Shown: piece by piece, positions 43,976 through 56,343 of the stretch
Layout: each line of letters opens with the position of its first letter
Numbering within the stretch: the first letter of the stretch is position 1
Source: Notamacropus eugenii
Taxonomy: Eukaryota > Chordata > Mammalia > Diprotodontia > Macropodidae
Length of the DNA stretch: 64,000 nucleotides
Reading direction: 5' to 3'
Assembly (NCBI RefSeq): GCF_028372415.1
Contig: NC_092879.1
Span: 66,119,781-66,183,780 of the forward strand
Made by a program: the position numbers and the translations under genes
The notes under the pieces: generated by a model
The model's database searches: none
What the model saw: only the letters and a program-made list of their open reading frames with translations
Told to the model about the DNA's origin: nothing

Positions 43976-45955
43976 CTTTTGACTATTCTTTTCTCAGTGC
44001 TATCCTCCCTTTTCAAACACCTGTCTCCCCTCCCCCTATTCCTTCTTGTTTCCCTATTGAATTTGATGTTTTTACACCAACCTGTTTGTGTGTGTATGTA
44101 TGTGTATCCCAACTCTTTTGTAAGTGTCAAGAGCAAGGTTCATCTGATTCCCTTGCCTCTTCCTTTTCCACTATGTTGCATAGTCACATATGCCAATCAT
44201 GAAAAATAAGTTCCATCTTTTTATTTCTCCATTGCTTCCTCACGTAATCCTTTTCTTACCTTTCTTTCTATTTCTCCCCTTGAAAACCTCAGAACAAAAC
44301 CAATCCATCCCCGGGACCTCCGTTTTTCATATTTAACTCCTTCATTATCCATGAAAGACATAAAAGGTCTTAAAGGACCCTTATTTCTTCTCTCCATATT
44401 AAAGTGTTAGCACTATATCGTCCTATAGTTCTTTTCCAACTGCTCAAGACAAATTTTCTTACCCAGGTGTTTCTAGACTCTGACATTTGTATTTTAAAGT
44501 TTCTACCCAGCTCTGGTCTTTTCATCAGAAGTACTTGAAAGTTTTCTCTTCTATGAAAGGTCTGTTTTGTTTGCTTTTCCCCCTTATGCTGAGTTTTGTA
44601 GGATTAGTTATTACTGGTTGTAAGCTGTGTTTGGAATATTGTATTCCAAGGTCTTCTCTTATTTTTAATAGACACAGTAATCCCTTGGTACTTGAACCCC
44701 TTCATTTTGTATACTTACAATAGTTTTTTCTTTGATGTGGGATCTCTGGATTTTGTCTGTGACCTTCCTGACATTTTTGATTTTCTGGTTCTTTCCACAG
44801 ATGATTAGTGGATTCTTTCTATCTTGACTTTGCCCCTTAGTTCTAATAGATGTGGGCAGTTTTCATTTCTGATTTCTTTAAATATAATGTCTAGGCTTTT
44901 TTTTTTTTAATTTTGGTTTTCAGGGAACCCAATGATACATCAATGATTTCTCCTTGACTCTTTTTCCAGGTCTATTTTTTTGTATCAGATATCTTACATT
45001 TTCTTCTTTTTACAATCTTTTGATTTTTTTTCTAATATTTCTTCCTGTCTCATGGAGTCATTGACTTCTGTTTGGTCTATTCTAGTTTTCAGGGATCGTA
45101 TTACTTGAGTATGGTGTACCACTGTCTCTTCTTACCTAATTATTCTTCCAATATTTTCCTCCAGATCTTTAATTCATTTTTTTTTATTTCTTGCTTCATT
45201 TCTTTAGGTATTGATGCAATAATCTTTTTAGAAAAAAATCCATTTTTATCCATTGAGTCTCTGCTTGCAGTTGTTATGGAGTTAGATTTGCAATAATTTT
45301 AATACTGAACTAGGTTTTCTTTGATGCACTCATCTCTCCACCTTTATTTCCTGAATTGAGACTTTGTTCTAGAGCCAGACTCCACCCCCTGAGGCACTCT
45401 TGGATGGGGTGATTGGCCTTGTTTGGTTTCTCACTATATCCCTTGGATTCTTGTGCCTACTTCCATATTTCAGAGGTAAGCTGGCTTAGATTTTTGAAGT
45501 TCAGAACTAATAGATCTTTATGGCTTTCTCTGATATTCCAGGATACAGAGTTACAGACTTTAGAGACTCTGGGCTTGGTCTAAGTGCTGTGACATCATAC
45601 TAGCCACTGACTACTGCTACTCCATGCAGCTTGTAAAGTCCCTACTCTGGGGCTTTTTCATGACAGTTCTCTGCTCTTGTTATCTCTGGACATATATGGC
45701 CTTGTAGTCTGTATGTGTCTTATTTCTTGTTGTGAGAGTGCTCACCTTTTTGGAGGGGCCCCCATCCCTGTTGCCCTTTGGCTTCTAGCTGACTTTTTAT
45801 TTGGTTCTAAAGGCAGAAAGAAGCTACTTACTGTAGTTTCACATTGGATTTCTTGATCATTATTCAGTCTGGTATTAACCTCAACGTTTTGCTGGAATAG
45901 TTGTGTGGGAATTGGGTGGCCTGGCTTCCATTTAGACAGCCATCTTGGCCAAAGA
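43976..45955 (-). mobile_element. Old HAL1-like element
   Basis: Minus-strand relative of the 16.2-19.1 kb element. It has a pyrimidine-rich 3' UTR, then CAGCTCTGGTCTTTTCATCA (the same sequence as the ORF1 3' end at 17.22 kb), AATATAATGTCTAGGC, TTTTTCCAGGTCTATTTTTT and TTCTAGTTTTCAGGGATCG across a decayed ORF1 (about 44.5-45.25 kb). A 5' UTR ends at CAGCCATCTTGGCC near 45940-45953. ORF1 contains many stops. Again no ORF2 lies between ORF1 and the 3' UTR. Confidence 0.75.
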
Positions 45956-45959
45956 TCAA

Positions 45960-46995
45960 GTGTTTCTATAATGAATCAGGTTGCCAGTCATCTGTACCTT
46001 CTTACCCTGTACAATTCTTGCCTGAATCTTTCTGGAACTCTTTGACTGTGCCTACAGCTAAATTAAAAAAAAAATATTATCCCTCACTGAGGCCATGTAC
46101 ACGTCTTTGATGATATTTTCATTGCCATGTGTTTTGCATCAATGGTAACATTCTGCAACCTGAATCCATCTCTGTCTTTTCATTGCAGTTTTGATCTCCT
46201 GAATGTATAAATTCATACATGATCTCTTTAGGCTTCTATGAAAACACTTTTTACCCACTGTGCTTAGATGCCAAATTAGAAGTTCAACAGTGCAAAGAAT
46301 CACATGAGTTTGGTAAAAAAAAAAAAAAGACTTTTACTTTTCCTGTACCTTAGCTCTGCAAGCCTCCTTCTGTCCCTAGGACCTTGAAAATTCATTTGGG
46401 AGGAATTTTTAAAGCTCTGACACATGGGCTGTGTTCTCTTTAAAACAACCTAGAACAGAGAGTTGTAATTTCAATATTATGAGGCTTTGGGGATTTGCAG
46501 AAAACATTTCACAAGGGCTCTGCTCTGGACCTACTGAAGTGATTATTCAAAAGCAAATCCTGGGAGAGCTCGCAAGATAACTTTGCTGAATATTCTAAGG
46601 CTGTTCTAAAAGTGCATTTTTGCATGTTTGGTTTTAAGTGTCTCATGAAGCACCCTATTCCCATCAACTCTCAGTTATCCAGACTAATAGAAGTGACTAC
46701 AGGTTTGGTTCTTCCCCTAACAATAAATAACTGAAAAGAAAATTGTTTCTGTTGGGTCTTAAGAAATATTAATGTAGCAGATTTCCCTTCTAATTATATC
46801 TGATGCATCCTCTCAACACAAACACGTTGATGATGGGGTAGAGATGCTCAATATCATAGTGAATCTCAGGGAGAGCTCAGTCTAAAACTCTGACCTAGAC
46901 CACCAATATATGAATTATAGTGAGGCAATTGAAATAAGTTTCAAGATAGTAACTGGATGTCATAACGGTTCATGTAGCCTTAGCTTTTCTTTCCA
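45960..46995. other. Unassigned intergenic stretch
   Basis: No recognised repeat; a short poly-A tract lies at about 46315. No coding signal. Confidence 0.35.
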
Positions 46996-46999
46996 AGAG

Positions 47000-47280
47000 G
47001 TTGAGTGAGTTGGGAATGTTTAGCCTGGAGGAAATAATAGGCTAGAGGAATATGATGGCTATCTATAAGTATTTAACTACCTTTTGTGTGGAAGGGGGAT
47101 TACATTTGTTCTGCTTAGCCCCAGATGGTAGAACTGGGAACAATAGATGGGAAACCAGCAGAGATGATGAAGTAGGAAGAAGTACAGCTGTACTCTCCCC
47201 TACAACTATGCCAACAAAGATGAAGGAAGAGTACCAAACTGAGTCCATTGCAAGAAAGAAATCCGAGGGGGAAATCTACT
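47000..47280 (+). repeat. CR1/L3-type LINE fragment, left part
   Basis: TGGGAATGTTTAGCCTGGAG, ATGATGGCTATCTATAAGTA, GCTTAGCCCCAGATGGTAGA. The right part resumes after the L1 at about 48.89 kb. Confidence 0.6.
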
Positions 47281-47289
47281 TAAATTAAT

Positions 47290-48850
47290 TTACTTATTCA
47301 GCGAAATACTAACCGAAATACTGAAGGCATTCTTTATAGGTCCAGACAAATATTACAATAAAATTAATCTGCGGGAATAGAAAGACAAGAATCTCAACAT
47401 TCCTAGATCTCAAATTATATTACAAAGCAGTAATCATGAAAACAGTTTGGCACTGATTAAAAAATAGAAAAGTCAATCAATGAAACACATAAGATAAACA
47501 ACTTGCCAAAGTAAACCTAATAGCTTAGTGTTCAATAAACTCAAAGACTCCAACTGGGGTAAGGACTCACTGTTGTACAAAAAAGCGCTGGGAAAACCAA
47601 GAAGTAGTCTGGCAGAAATTATATTTAGACCAATACCAAATACCATATACCAAGATAAGTTCCAAGTGGATGTTTTATAGAAAAAGTCATACCATAAACA
47701 AATTAGGGGAGCAAGCAAGAAATTACCTGTCAGATTTATGGATGGGAAAAGATCGTATGACAAAGCAAGAGATAGGAAGGAGCGTGGGAAATAAAATGGA
47801 CAATTTGATTACATAATATTAAAAAGCTTTTGAACAAACAAAACCAAAGGAACTAAGATGAGAAAGGAAAGAGATAAATGGGGATGTGAAGAGGGAGCAC
47901 CAAGTTTTTCTGATAATGGTCTAATTTCCTAGCTACAAGAAATTGATTCAAATTAATAAGAATAAGAATTATTGTCTAGTTGATAAATGCTCAAAGGAAG
48001 TGGACAGACAATTTTTAAAGGGAGAAACCCAAGTTTATAAATAGCTGTTAAAAAAACCTTCAACATCACTAATAATTAAAAAAAATACAGATGAACCCAA
48101 CTCTGAGGGTCCAACTCATGACTGTTAATTGGCAAAGATGATAAAAAAAAAAACTGAAAATGACAAGTACACATTTGCTGCAGGAAAACAGGCATATAAA
48201 TGCATTACTGGTCTATCCGTGAATTGGTCCAGCCACTCTGGAAAGCAATTTGGAACTATGACTAAAATTCACTAGACTGCAATATATACCCTTTGACCTA
48301 GCAATACTGCTATGAGGCTTATTCCCCAAAGAGATCAAAGAATGGGAAAAGGGACTCATGTACACAAAAGTCTGCCAAAAACCTGGCACATAAAGGAGCA
48401 TGCTTCAATTGGGGATGGCTGAACAAATGAAGATATATGAATGTAATGGAAGGCTACTTTGTTCTGAGAAATGATGAAAGGTATGATTTCAGAAAATGTG
48501 GGAAGACTGGCTTGAACTAACGCAGAAAGAAGAACCAAGAGAACAATTTATACAAGGACAAAAATATTTTAAAGATAAATAACTTTGAAAGACTTAACTC
48601 TCATAAATACAGTGAAGAACCTCAACTCCAGAGGACTGATGATAAAGTATTCTATCACATCCTGACAGAAAAGAGATGGACTCAAGATGATGAATATCAT
48701 GCCCTTTTGGACATGGCTAATGTGGGGTTTTTTGGTGTGTGTGACTAAGCATGTTTGTCACAGGGAATTCGTTTTTCTTTATTTTGATGGGGGGGAAGAG
48801 GAAAAGAAAATAACTTTTTGTTGACTGAAAAACATTTTATAAGGAAAAAA
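47290..48850 (+). repeat. L1 ORF2 3' part and 3' UTR, decayed, nested in CR1
   Basis: In plus order: a tract coding for DLKLYYKAVIMKTVWH-like text, AGTCTGGCAGAAATTATA, CATACCATAAACAAATTAGG, ACCTTCAACATCACTAATAA, CAGCCACTCTGGAAAGCAATT, AGCAATACTGCTATGAGGCT, then TTTTGGACATGGCTAATGTG and an A-rich tail. Many stops and frameshifts. About 1.55 kb, 5'-truncated. Confidence 0.8.
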
Positions 48851-48887
48851 GCAAAATGAAGTTATCAAGCCTAAGTACCTCATTAAA

Positions 48888-49085
48888 AAAACCAATTGAT
48901 GGAAGTGGCAAACAAGAAAATATAGGTTATACATCAGGAAAAATTTCATGAAGTGATATGACAAATAAATCTATGTATAAGTAGAATGGATTGCCTTGGA
49001 AGTCATGGTTTCCACTTTTTTAGAGCAAAACCTGGATGACTACTTTTCAACTAGTACCGTAAAGGATATTGTTTCAGGTATGGTT
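48888..49085 (+). repeat. CR1/L3-type LINE fragment, right part
   Basis: TATAGGTTATACATCAGGAAAA, AATGGATTGCCTTGGAAGTC, AACCTGGATGACTACTTTTC. Continues the fragment at 47.0 kb. Confidence 0.6.
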
Positions 49086-49089
49086 TAGA

Positions 49090-49210
49090 TTGGAGAAGGA
49101 AATGGTAAACCAATCTAGTTTCTTTACCAAGAAAACCCCATGGACAATATTGGCATAGTATGGTCCATGGGGCCACAAAGAGTCATACATGACTGAATGA
49201 CTGAACAACC
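49090..49210 (+). repeat. SINE 3' tail of RTE type
   Basis: TGGAGAAGGAAATGGTAAAC, CAAGAAAACCCCATGGACAA, ACTGAATGACTGAACAACC. Very like 8176-8300, including ATGGACAA…TTGG. Confidence 0.75.
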
Positions 49211-49214
49211 AAGA

Positions 49215-49880
49215 AAATAGTTTAGCCTGGATAACCACTGAACTCTCTTTTAACCCTGAAATTCCACAATGATGTGAAAGGTTAGCCTAGTGAGATTTAT
49301 TTTTTTGTTGTGATCCTTGTGGTAGAATCTGTCGGCTTATGTGTGCCCATACTTACATAAATAGATGATGCCTAATTTCCAGTGATCAGCAAATTGGCTT
49401 GTCTTCACAGTCTGCTGGTTTGGTTTTCTTAATTAGGAGCCATTTAACACATCAAGAAGGATCCCCCAACAATTAGCCTTGGGAACACAAGCTAACAAAT
49501 GTACTCTTCCCAGTGTTTCGGGGTTGATAAAGAGGTTTGAGGGCCTAATTGTTCCTTCTGAAGATGAAAGTCAGTCTTTCAGTCTGAGGTGATAGAATGA
49601 GGCACACTGGCCAGATATGGAGAAAATATTGATTTTTAAAATACTGTTTTATTGAATTGTGCCTGTTTGTTACAAGGGATTATTCCAGTGGACCAGGGGC
49701 TAGGAAGTCAATAGAAAGTGATGGCAAAGTAAAAGAAAAAGAATTTCAATAAAACATTTATTTAATAACAATATACATATATATATCTTTTTTAAAAGCC
49801 ATAAGTCTTACTACTATGGTCATTATGGGTAGATACTAGTTGAAACGTATACCTCTATATGTGTCCAGTTGGCATGTAAA
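49215..49880. other. Unassigned intergenic stretch
   Basis: No gene or clear repeat seen. Confidence 0.35.
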
Positions 49881-49884
49881 CATA

Positions 49885-50095
49885 TGTAGTCTAGTAGAAA
49901 GAGCTCAGCATTAATTGGCAGGATCTATTGCTTACCAATGGGTCCTAGAGCATAGAACCCAGAATTGAATTCAAATCCTACCTCCAACAATTGTTGACTG
50001 TATGACCTTGGGCAAATTAATCCACTCCTCCAGGCTGTGGTTGTTCTATCTGTAGAAGAGACATAATAAAGCAGGGGGCTCAAGTAAATGATTTT
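49885..50095 (+). repeat. MIR-class SINE
   Basis: GTAGAAAGAGCTCAGC, GAATTCAAATCCTACCTCC, GTATGACCTTGGGCAAATTA. Confidence 0.7.
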
Positions 50096-50374
50096 ATATG
50101 TTTATATGAAATCTCATTTCAAACATGGCCTCTTTTCTCCTTGAAGTCAATTTCCCGAGCAAGCCATTAACGATAGTTTTTATTATGTCCAATTAAAATG
50201 TTCTTCAATTGTACTGTGGTAAGATAATATGAACTTTTTATACAACCGTAAATGGAGTTTAAGTTTGCAAAGTCATTTGTCATTTAGACAAAAGTTATTT
50301 CTCTCTGAGCATTATTCCTCTCCGTGCCCAAGTTATTCCTAGGCAGTCTGGGATATCTGTTAGCTCCTTCAAGA

Positions 50375-50620
50375 GAGGCAGCATTGGCCTTTGAGGATAG
50401 CACATTGGCTCTGGAATTAGAAGAATATGCATTCTAATCTCGGAAACTTAATAGCTATATGACCCTAGGTAGGCCACTTAATTTCTCTGACTCAGTTTCT
50501 TCATCTGTAAAATGGAGATAATAATACCTGTAGTACCTACTTCATAGGGTTGTTGAGAGAATCAAATGGAATGATGACTGAAAAGTGCTTTGTAAACATT
50601 AAAGTACCCTCTAACTATCT
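50375..50620 (+). repeat. MIR-class SINE
   Basis: GCACATTGGCTCTGGAATTAG, CTGACTCAGTTTCTTCATCTG, TTCATAGGGTTGTTGAGAG and AAAAGTGCTTTGTAAACATT. Confidence 0.85.
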
Positions 50621-50635
50621 TGGGAGAGGAAGGAA

Positions 50636-50880
50636 ACAAGCATCTATTAAGCATCTACTATATACCAGGTACTGCACTATCTTATTTGATCCTCACAACA
50701 ATCCTTCAAAGAAGGTACTATTATTAACCCCATTTTACAGTTGAGGAAACTGAGGCAAACCGAAGTTAACTGACTTGCCCAAGATCACATAACTAACAAG
50801 TGTCTGAGGCTAAATTTGAACCCAAGTTCTTCCTGACTCCAGGCCCAACGCTCAAACTACTACACCACCTGGCTACCTCA
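50636..50880 (-). repeat. MIR-class SINE, full length
   Basis: AAGCATCTACTATATACCAG, GATCCTCACAACAATCCTTC, ACAGTTGAGGAAACTGAGGC, GACTTGCCCAAGATCACATA, CCTGACTCCAGGCCCAACGC. It lies head to head with the previous copy. Confidence 0.88.
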
Positions 50881-50999
50881 TGATGATCATCGTCATTGTT
50901 GATGTTATTAGGCAGTGCCTAACAATTTGTTTTAATCCACCCCCTTTGATTTCATTGGTGTAGGGAACTCCCTGGACAGACATTCTCTCCACTGATACA

Positions 51000-51165
51000 G
51001 ACCAACCAACAATTGCTGTGTAACTCAAATCTGAGAGAGTTGCCTGAGGGCACTGAGGAAGGGATCATATAACTAGTATGTTTCAAAGACAGGATTCGAA
51101 CTCAGATCTTCTTGACTCCAAGGCTGCCACTCAATCGACTGACCAACCTACCTCTCACCTAGCAC
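51000..51165 (-). repeat. tRNA-type/MIR SINE fragment
   Basis: GGATTCGAACTCAGATCTTC, TTGACTCCAAGGCTGCCAC and CAATCGACTGACCAACCTACC. A box-B-like sequence is on the minus strand. It lacks a foldable tRNA body, so it is not called a tRNA gene. Confidence 0.6.
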
Positions 51166-52654
51166 ATATAGGTGTTCAATCAATTCTTATCAACTGACTG
51201 ACTGACCAGAATTGCATTTCTTATTATTTTTAACCCCAGCTCAAATTGTACCTTGGGTCCTGAGGAAATTCTGAAGCCTAAGAAATGATCTTTCTGTAAA
51301 TACTGAACTTTTTTGAAATTTCAGCAGTTCCTGTCTTATTTGCCTACTGTTGGAGACCACTTATTCAGCAGAACTTTTCGTGATGAGTATGAGTAGTGCA
51401 AATGTAGGCAGCTTCAAAGGAATTAAACCTACTATTAAAATACAGTAACCACCAGCAAGGATTGTTTGCCCCTCACTTGCACCAAATTGCTTCACAAGTC
51501 TGCCAGGAAAAAAAATGTGACCATCCATTATCAAATATCAATTGTTTCCCCCAAGTCTAGGGCAACATTCAAATGGCCCCTTTGCATCCATTACAAACAC
51601 CCAGTTGCAGAATGACTTTGAAATACGCACTGTTGACTTTTGTACAAATGGTTTGTAAATACAGTGGATAAACAAGGAAAATGGTGAGCCCTTCTCGCCC
51701 TGGATCCTTCCCTCGCCCAGTGTGTGTGCTGCTCCTTTCAAAAGCTTTCCCTTTTCCAGAAGCCAGGGCACTTTGCACAAGGACAACAGTTGTGGGCTTT
51801 GAAATGAGCAATGTCATTTGCAGATTTGAAGGTTAACATGCTGGAATGAATGAGACACAAGGGTGCCATACATGCCCGACTTTGCTTAGGCTGTTACCTT
51901 CTGGAGAACTGGACTTGATCACCATAGAAGATAAGCAGGGTGAGAACAAGTGAGGGTATAAATGAGCCTATGTTTCTCAGCTGTGCCCTCATACACTCAG
52001 TGCTGCAGCTGAAGCAGCCTACTTGCTCCCTCAACTCAGCATTTCTTCTTTTACCTCTAACTTCTCCATTTCTGAAATGCACACATAAGGATCAAGCATG
52101 AGGGACATACACGTAAAAAGCAACATAGAGCATGTGCAGAGAGGGCAACTATTGCCAACTCTGTGAATGCCTACCATCTTTTCCCACTGATGTATAACAA
52201 TGCTCCAACCAGGTGCACCTCCCCTGAGAATGGTGTTTTCATTGTATAGACCTCTCTACTTGTTTTTTACTCTTTAAAAAAATTCTTTATTATAAGTGAT
52301 GGTTCTTTGGAAGTAGCAATGAATAGAGGGATACATTGAGAAATGTAGGTGATATAAATATAAAGAAATAGAAATAATTTTTAAAAGGGAAGATAAGGTC
52401 ATTATTCTCCATTCATTGAATCTTATTTTTTATTATTTATTCTTATTTTATTTATCATATTATTAATAATAATGTTAATATTATATGTTAATTATATAAT
52501 ATATAAAAATTAATTATATAATATGTATAATATTAACATTATTATATTATTTATATTATTAGCCTTTATTATTTATATCTCTCAGTATTAAAAGTGTTCT
52601 TTTTGTGTTTCATGTGAACTTGACTGTCTTACTACAAATGTAAAGTTTGTTGCC
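51166..52654. other. Repeat-poor stretch, then AT-rich DNA
   Basis: 51.2-52.3 kb shows no recognised repeat. Two overlapping minus-strand frames of 82 codons (51.54-51.82 kb) have no domain. 52.40-52.57 kb is a TATTA/TAATA-rich tract. Confidence 0.35.
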
Positions 52655-52795
52655 CAACTCTGCCTTACTTAAATCTAATTCACTTGCAAGTCAAGATATT
52701 ACCCATCATCCACTTTTTTACCGGTGGATTTACATTATTTACATAGCTATGACATAGGTCCATTTTGAAAACGAAGGACTGACAGCAACAAATAT
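52655..52795 (+). repeat. Mar-type SINE 3' fragment
   Basis: CAACTCTGCCTTACTTAAAT, CACTTGCAAGTCAAGATATT and TTTTGAAAACGAAGGACTGA. Confidence 0.6.
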
Positions 52796-52829
52796 ATGAC
52801 CATGTATTTATTTTGTATATATACCAGAT

Positions 52830-52980
52830 GTCCTTGTATATGTACATTTGTCTTACTGATGCATCGCAAGCTTCTTAAGGACAGGCTTTGTTATATTTTT
52901 GTGGTTGTATGCCCAGTGCCTAGCACAGCTCTGATATATATGAAATGTTGAATAAACGATCATTGATGAATAAATACGTG
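52830..52980 (+). repeat. L2-type LINE 3' end
   Basis: GCAAGCTTCTTAAGGACAGG, TGTATGCCCAGTGCCTAGCA, AAATGTTGAATAAACGATCA. Confidence 0.75.
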
Positions 52981-53224
52981 ATGAAAAGGTAGAATTAGTC
53001 GCTTTAAAAAAATTGCCTTCTGGAAATGATTCTTTGAAAACCCTTCAAATCACTAATCATTAGAGAAATGTCTATTCAAACAGCTCTGAGGGTTTATCTC
53101 CTACCCTGCAGACTGGCAAAGGTGACTATGAATGGGAGCAATCCATTTTGGGAGAGCTGTGAGAAGACAGGGCAGGCTAGTGCCCTATTGGCACTGTTGG
53201 CGGAGCTTCAAATCAGTTCAATTA

Positions 53225-54045
53225 TTTTATTTTATTTTTTCAAAAAACTGTTTTATTGATGCCGCTTATTTTTACATCACAGTATTTCTAGGTCTATATC
53301 GCTGTACCACCCTCTCCCCTGTCAAACCCTTCTTTGTAACAAACAAACAAACAAAAAAACCTCATTAAACACGACTACCTGATAACGGCTCTATCTGACA
53401 TTCTCCTTTTGTATATCTTCCCCACACTTCTGTCAAAGGAAGACAACTGTGTTCCCTTATCTGTTCTCTAGCACCACTTCTTTTTTGCTTTCTCAGTCTC
53501 ACAGAGCTGAGGTTCCTTCTTGCGATTTTTCTCCTTCCTATGTAGCAGGAATTATTACATTTATATACCAGTTGACTTTTGCTCTACTTTGTTTCCAGTT
53601 TTTGTTGTAGTTGTTACCACAAAGAGTTCAGCTGAAACTCTGTTTTCATCTTGAACTTCTTGGGGTATATGTCTAGTAGAGGGATTTATTCCATCAAAAA
53701 GTATAAGTAATGTCACACATTTGCATCATTCCAAATGGATAGCCAAAATGCATGGATCCATTCACAGTGCTACCAATAGTGTACAAGTATTCCTTTCTTC
53801 CCACAACTCCTCCAGCACTATCCTCATTTTTGTTTTCTTAGTCAATTTTCAAGATGAGAGGTAAAAACTCAGAATTTTTTTCAATTTGTGTTTCTCTTAT
53901 TATTATTGATTTGGAGCAAGTTTCCAAATGGCAATTAATGTAATTTATAATTTGCAATTCTCTCAAAAACTGTTCCTATCTTGTGACCACTTATCTTTGA
54001 GGAATGGCTCTTGGTTATTCCTTTTTTGTATCCTTGAGTGTCAAG
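53225..54045 (-). repeat. L1 3'-end fragment
   Basis: Starts with a reversed L1 3' UTR (CTGTTTTATTGATGCCGC…), then TTTGCTCTACTTTGTTTCCAG, GGGGTATATGTCTAGTAGAG, CCATTCACAGTGCTACCAAT and TTCTCTTATTATTATTGATTTGG. Confidence 0.65.
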
Positions 54046-54838
54046 ATAATGCTGGGAACACAACTGATAATTCATAAATTCTTCCAGTTGATTCAATTCA
54101 GCAAATATTTATGGAAAAAATTCTGATATTAAGCTATGGAGAGAGAAAAACTGTCAGGACTAAATAGTAACCTTTTGAAACTAGGTGTGAAAGTACCATT
54201 ATCCTTGTTGAAACTGGAAGTTGAATCATATTTCAAGACTACTCTTTTCCCTTCATATAGGACACTGGTGGAGTTTGATAGTCTTGTCTATGGAAACCCA
54301 AATTTCATGCTTGTGTGCACTTGGATTCATTGGGGTTATCTTTCTGAGTTTACCCACACAGAGCAAAACAATTGTAAGAAACCAGAGATCCAACCAACAG
54401 CTGCTGCGATCCAACCACCTTCATCCATTCCATGCTTACAGCACTGGGCAGCCTTCGAGAAGAAATCTACATTAGAGCACTGTGCTATGCATGCTGAGTC
54501 TGACACTGGAGAACTTTGACATCGAAGGAACCAATGAGGAGTTGTGTGTTTCTGCTAAGCAAGTTGCGTAGAAGGACGCAGACAGGAGGACAAGGCCAAT
54601 GGGAATGTAAATTACAGACGAAAACTGCTCCATAGTGGAGATGGGAGGCACCTGTCCAGACTTCCCTAGTATCGTTTGTCCTCTGGAAACCTTGAAAATA
54701 GCTCTGGCAGCCAGTCCAATCGTTTTAGATAGATGTTTGGAATTAGGCAAGAAAAGTGACTCCACTATTCATATTTTTGCCCCTGAGCTGTCATTGCTGG
54801 CCATAGAGGTAAAGGCCAAGAACAAAGGTTTAATCCAG
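54046..54838. other. Unassigned stretch with a 127-codon open frame
   Basis: A plus-strand frame at 54136-54519 and a minus-strand frame at 54472-54765 show no recognisable domain. I treat them as chance. No repeat recognised. Confidence 0.35.
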
Positions 54839-54900
54839 GGGTGGAGAACCTTTGGCTGGTTCCATACCAAAATAGTCTGATGACAAATTTTTTGTGGTTA
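54839..54900. repeat. hAT-like end fragment
   Basis: CAGGGGTGGAGAACCTTTGG resembles the type A terminus. No second end found. Confidence 0.4.
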
Positions 54901-54924
54901 TAAAGATTTTTTAAGAAGAAAGCG

Positions 54925-55285
54925 AACACCTACCAATTAGGAAGTATTTGAACAAATAATGGCGTGTGAATATTATAGATTTTTATTGTGAAATAAGAAA
55001 TGACAAATTCTGAGAGACATGAGATGGGCATGAACTGAAGCAGAACCAGGAGAACAATATACAAAGTGATTACAACCATACAAATGAAAAGATCATATAG
55101 AAGAAGATGATCTTAAGTCCCTGAAAAATCAACAAAGATCTCAGAGAAAGAAAGAAGCAGTAGAAAGGGAGAGGAATAGGAGGACAGAGTGCTGAATACC
55201 ATTATCAAATGTGGTCACTGTTTTGGGTGTTCTTGCTTAATGTTTTTTGATAAAAGGGACTATTTTGTTGGGGCAGGATCATACA
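54925..55285 (+). repeat. L1 3'-end fragment
   Basis: AATTATAGAT-like body, GAAGCAGAACCAGGAGAACA, GATGATCTTAAGTCCCTGAA and TAATGTTTTTTGATAAAAGG. Order matches the other L1 3' ends. Confidence 0.65.
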
Positions 55286-55314
55286 TTGCTAGAAACAAGA
55301 TCCTTCTTCTAGAC

Positions 55315-55540
55315 CAGCGGTACTTAACCTGGGCCACATATGGACCCCTAAGATCATAGGGTCCTTGAACTTTGATGAGAAAAAAAAGAATGCACCTTTA
55401 CTTTCACTTACTGCTAACTGAAAATTAGCATTTCTTTTAACTATGAATTAAAAAAAAAAAACATGATTCCGAGAAGGGTTCTTTAAACTTTGCCATATTG
55501 AAAAGGGGGCTCATGACACAATAGAGGTTAAGAACTGTTG
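55315..55540. mobile_element. hAT-like MITE (type C2)
   Basis: Ends CAGCGGTACTTAACCTGGGC and, reversed, CAACAGTTCTTAACCTCTAT. The flanking 8-mers TTCTAGAC and CCCTATAC agree at 5 of 8. No open frame. Confidence 0.65.
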
Positions 55541-56343
55541 CCCTATACTAAAATCTTCATGAGTTAATCTCATTTCAAAGTCAACAGGTAGGCCTTTTGA
55601 CTTTCTCCACTCCCTGCCCCCAGCTCTCCATATCAGGATGTAATAGAAATATGTACAATCTCCCCGTAGGAAACCATCACTAAAATACAAACACTAAACA
55701 CATTTTGAAAAGCAAATAAGCATTTAGTGGTAAATAATATTGCCAGGTTGTATGTGACAATAAACAAAAAGGGGAGAAACAGGAGAGAGTAAATCAAACA
55801 TTTCTCTAGTAGTTTTTTCCAAGCAAGAGCATTTCTTTCTTTCCCTGCTCAGTGAGTTCTCTTAATAAGCCAAAGGTGAACAATGGAAAGAAGGAAGGCC
55901 TCTTCTAGGCTCAAAGTCAGTTGACCTGGAAATTGTACTGTATCTACTGCTGCTGTTGCTTGATTCTTCCTTTTCCTTCCTTCCCTCTCTCCTTCTTCTT
56001 CTTACCCTTTCCACTCTCTTTTCTTCTCCTCCTCTTTCTCTTTCCACCCTCCAAAAACTAATTCAAAATACTTCTTGGCTTCCTATAACCCTTCTCAGAA
56101 CAAATCTCAAAATAATTCTTTCTTTTCCGGGAAAATGAAGAAAAACTATAACTTCCAGGGTTGTTAGTGACTTAATACTAGCACCCTTTCCTGCCCAACA
56201 TAAGTGGCAAAAAATTCCTAGACTCTCTACAAATGATTGTTAAGCATTTACACATTCATTTGGGAAATATTTACGGAGCACCCATTTGGGGCAAAGGTAT
56301 TTCATTCTCCCCAGCCCCCCAGAACTTGAGAGCGAATGGCCTC
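55541..56343. other. Unassigned stretch with C/T-rich tract
   Basis: A polypyrimidine region (CTTCCCTCTCTCCTTCTTCT) lies at 55965-56050. No gene. Confidence 0.4.

Noticed and set aside
51080..51165. tRNA-like box B (GGATTCGAACTC, tested on both strands)
   Set aside because: It sits in the head of a degraded SINE and no cloverleaf with paired acceptor stem can be drawn.
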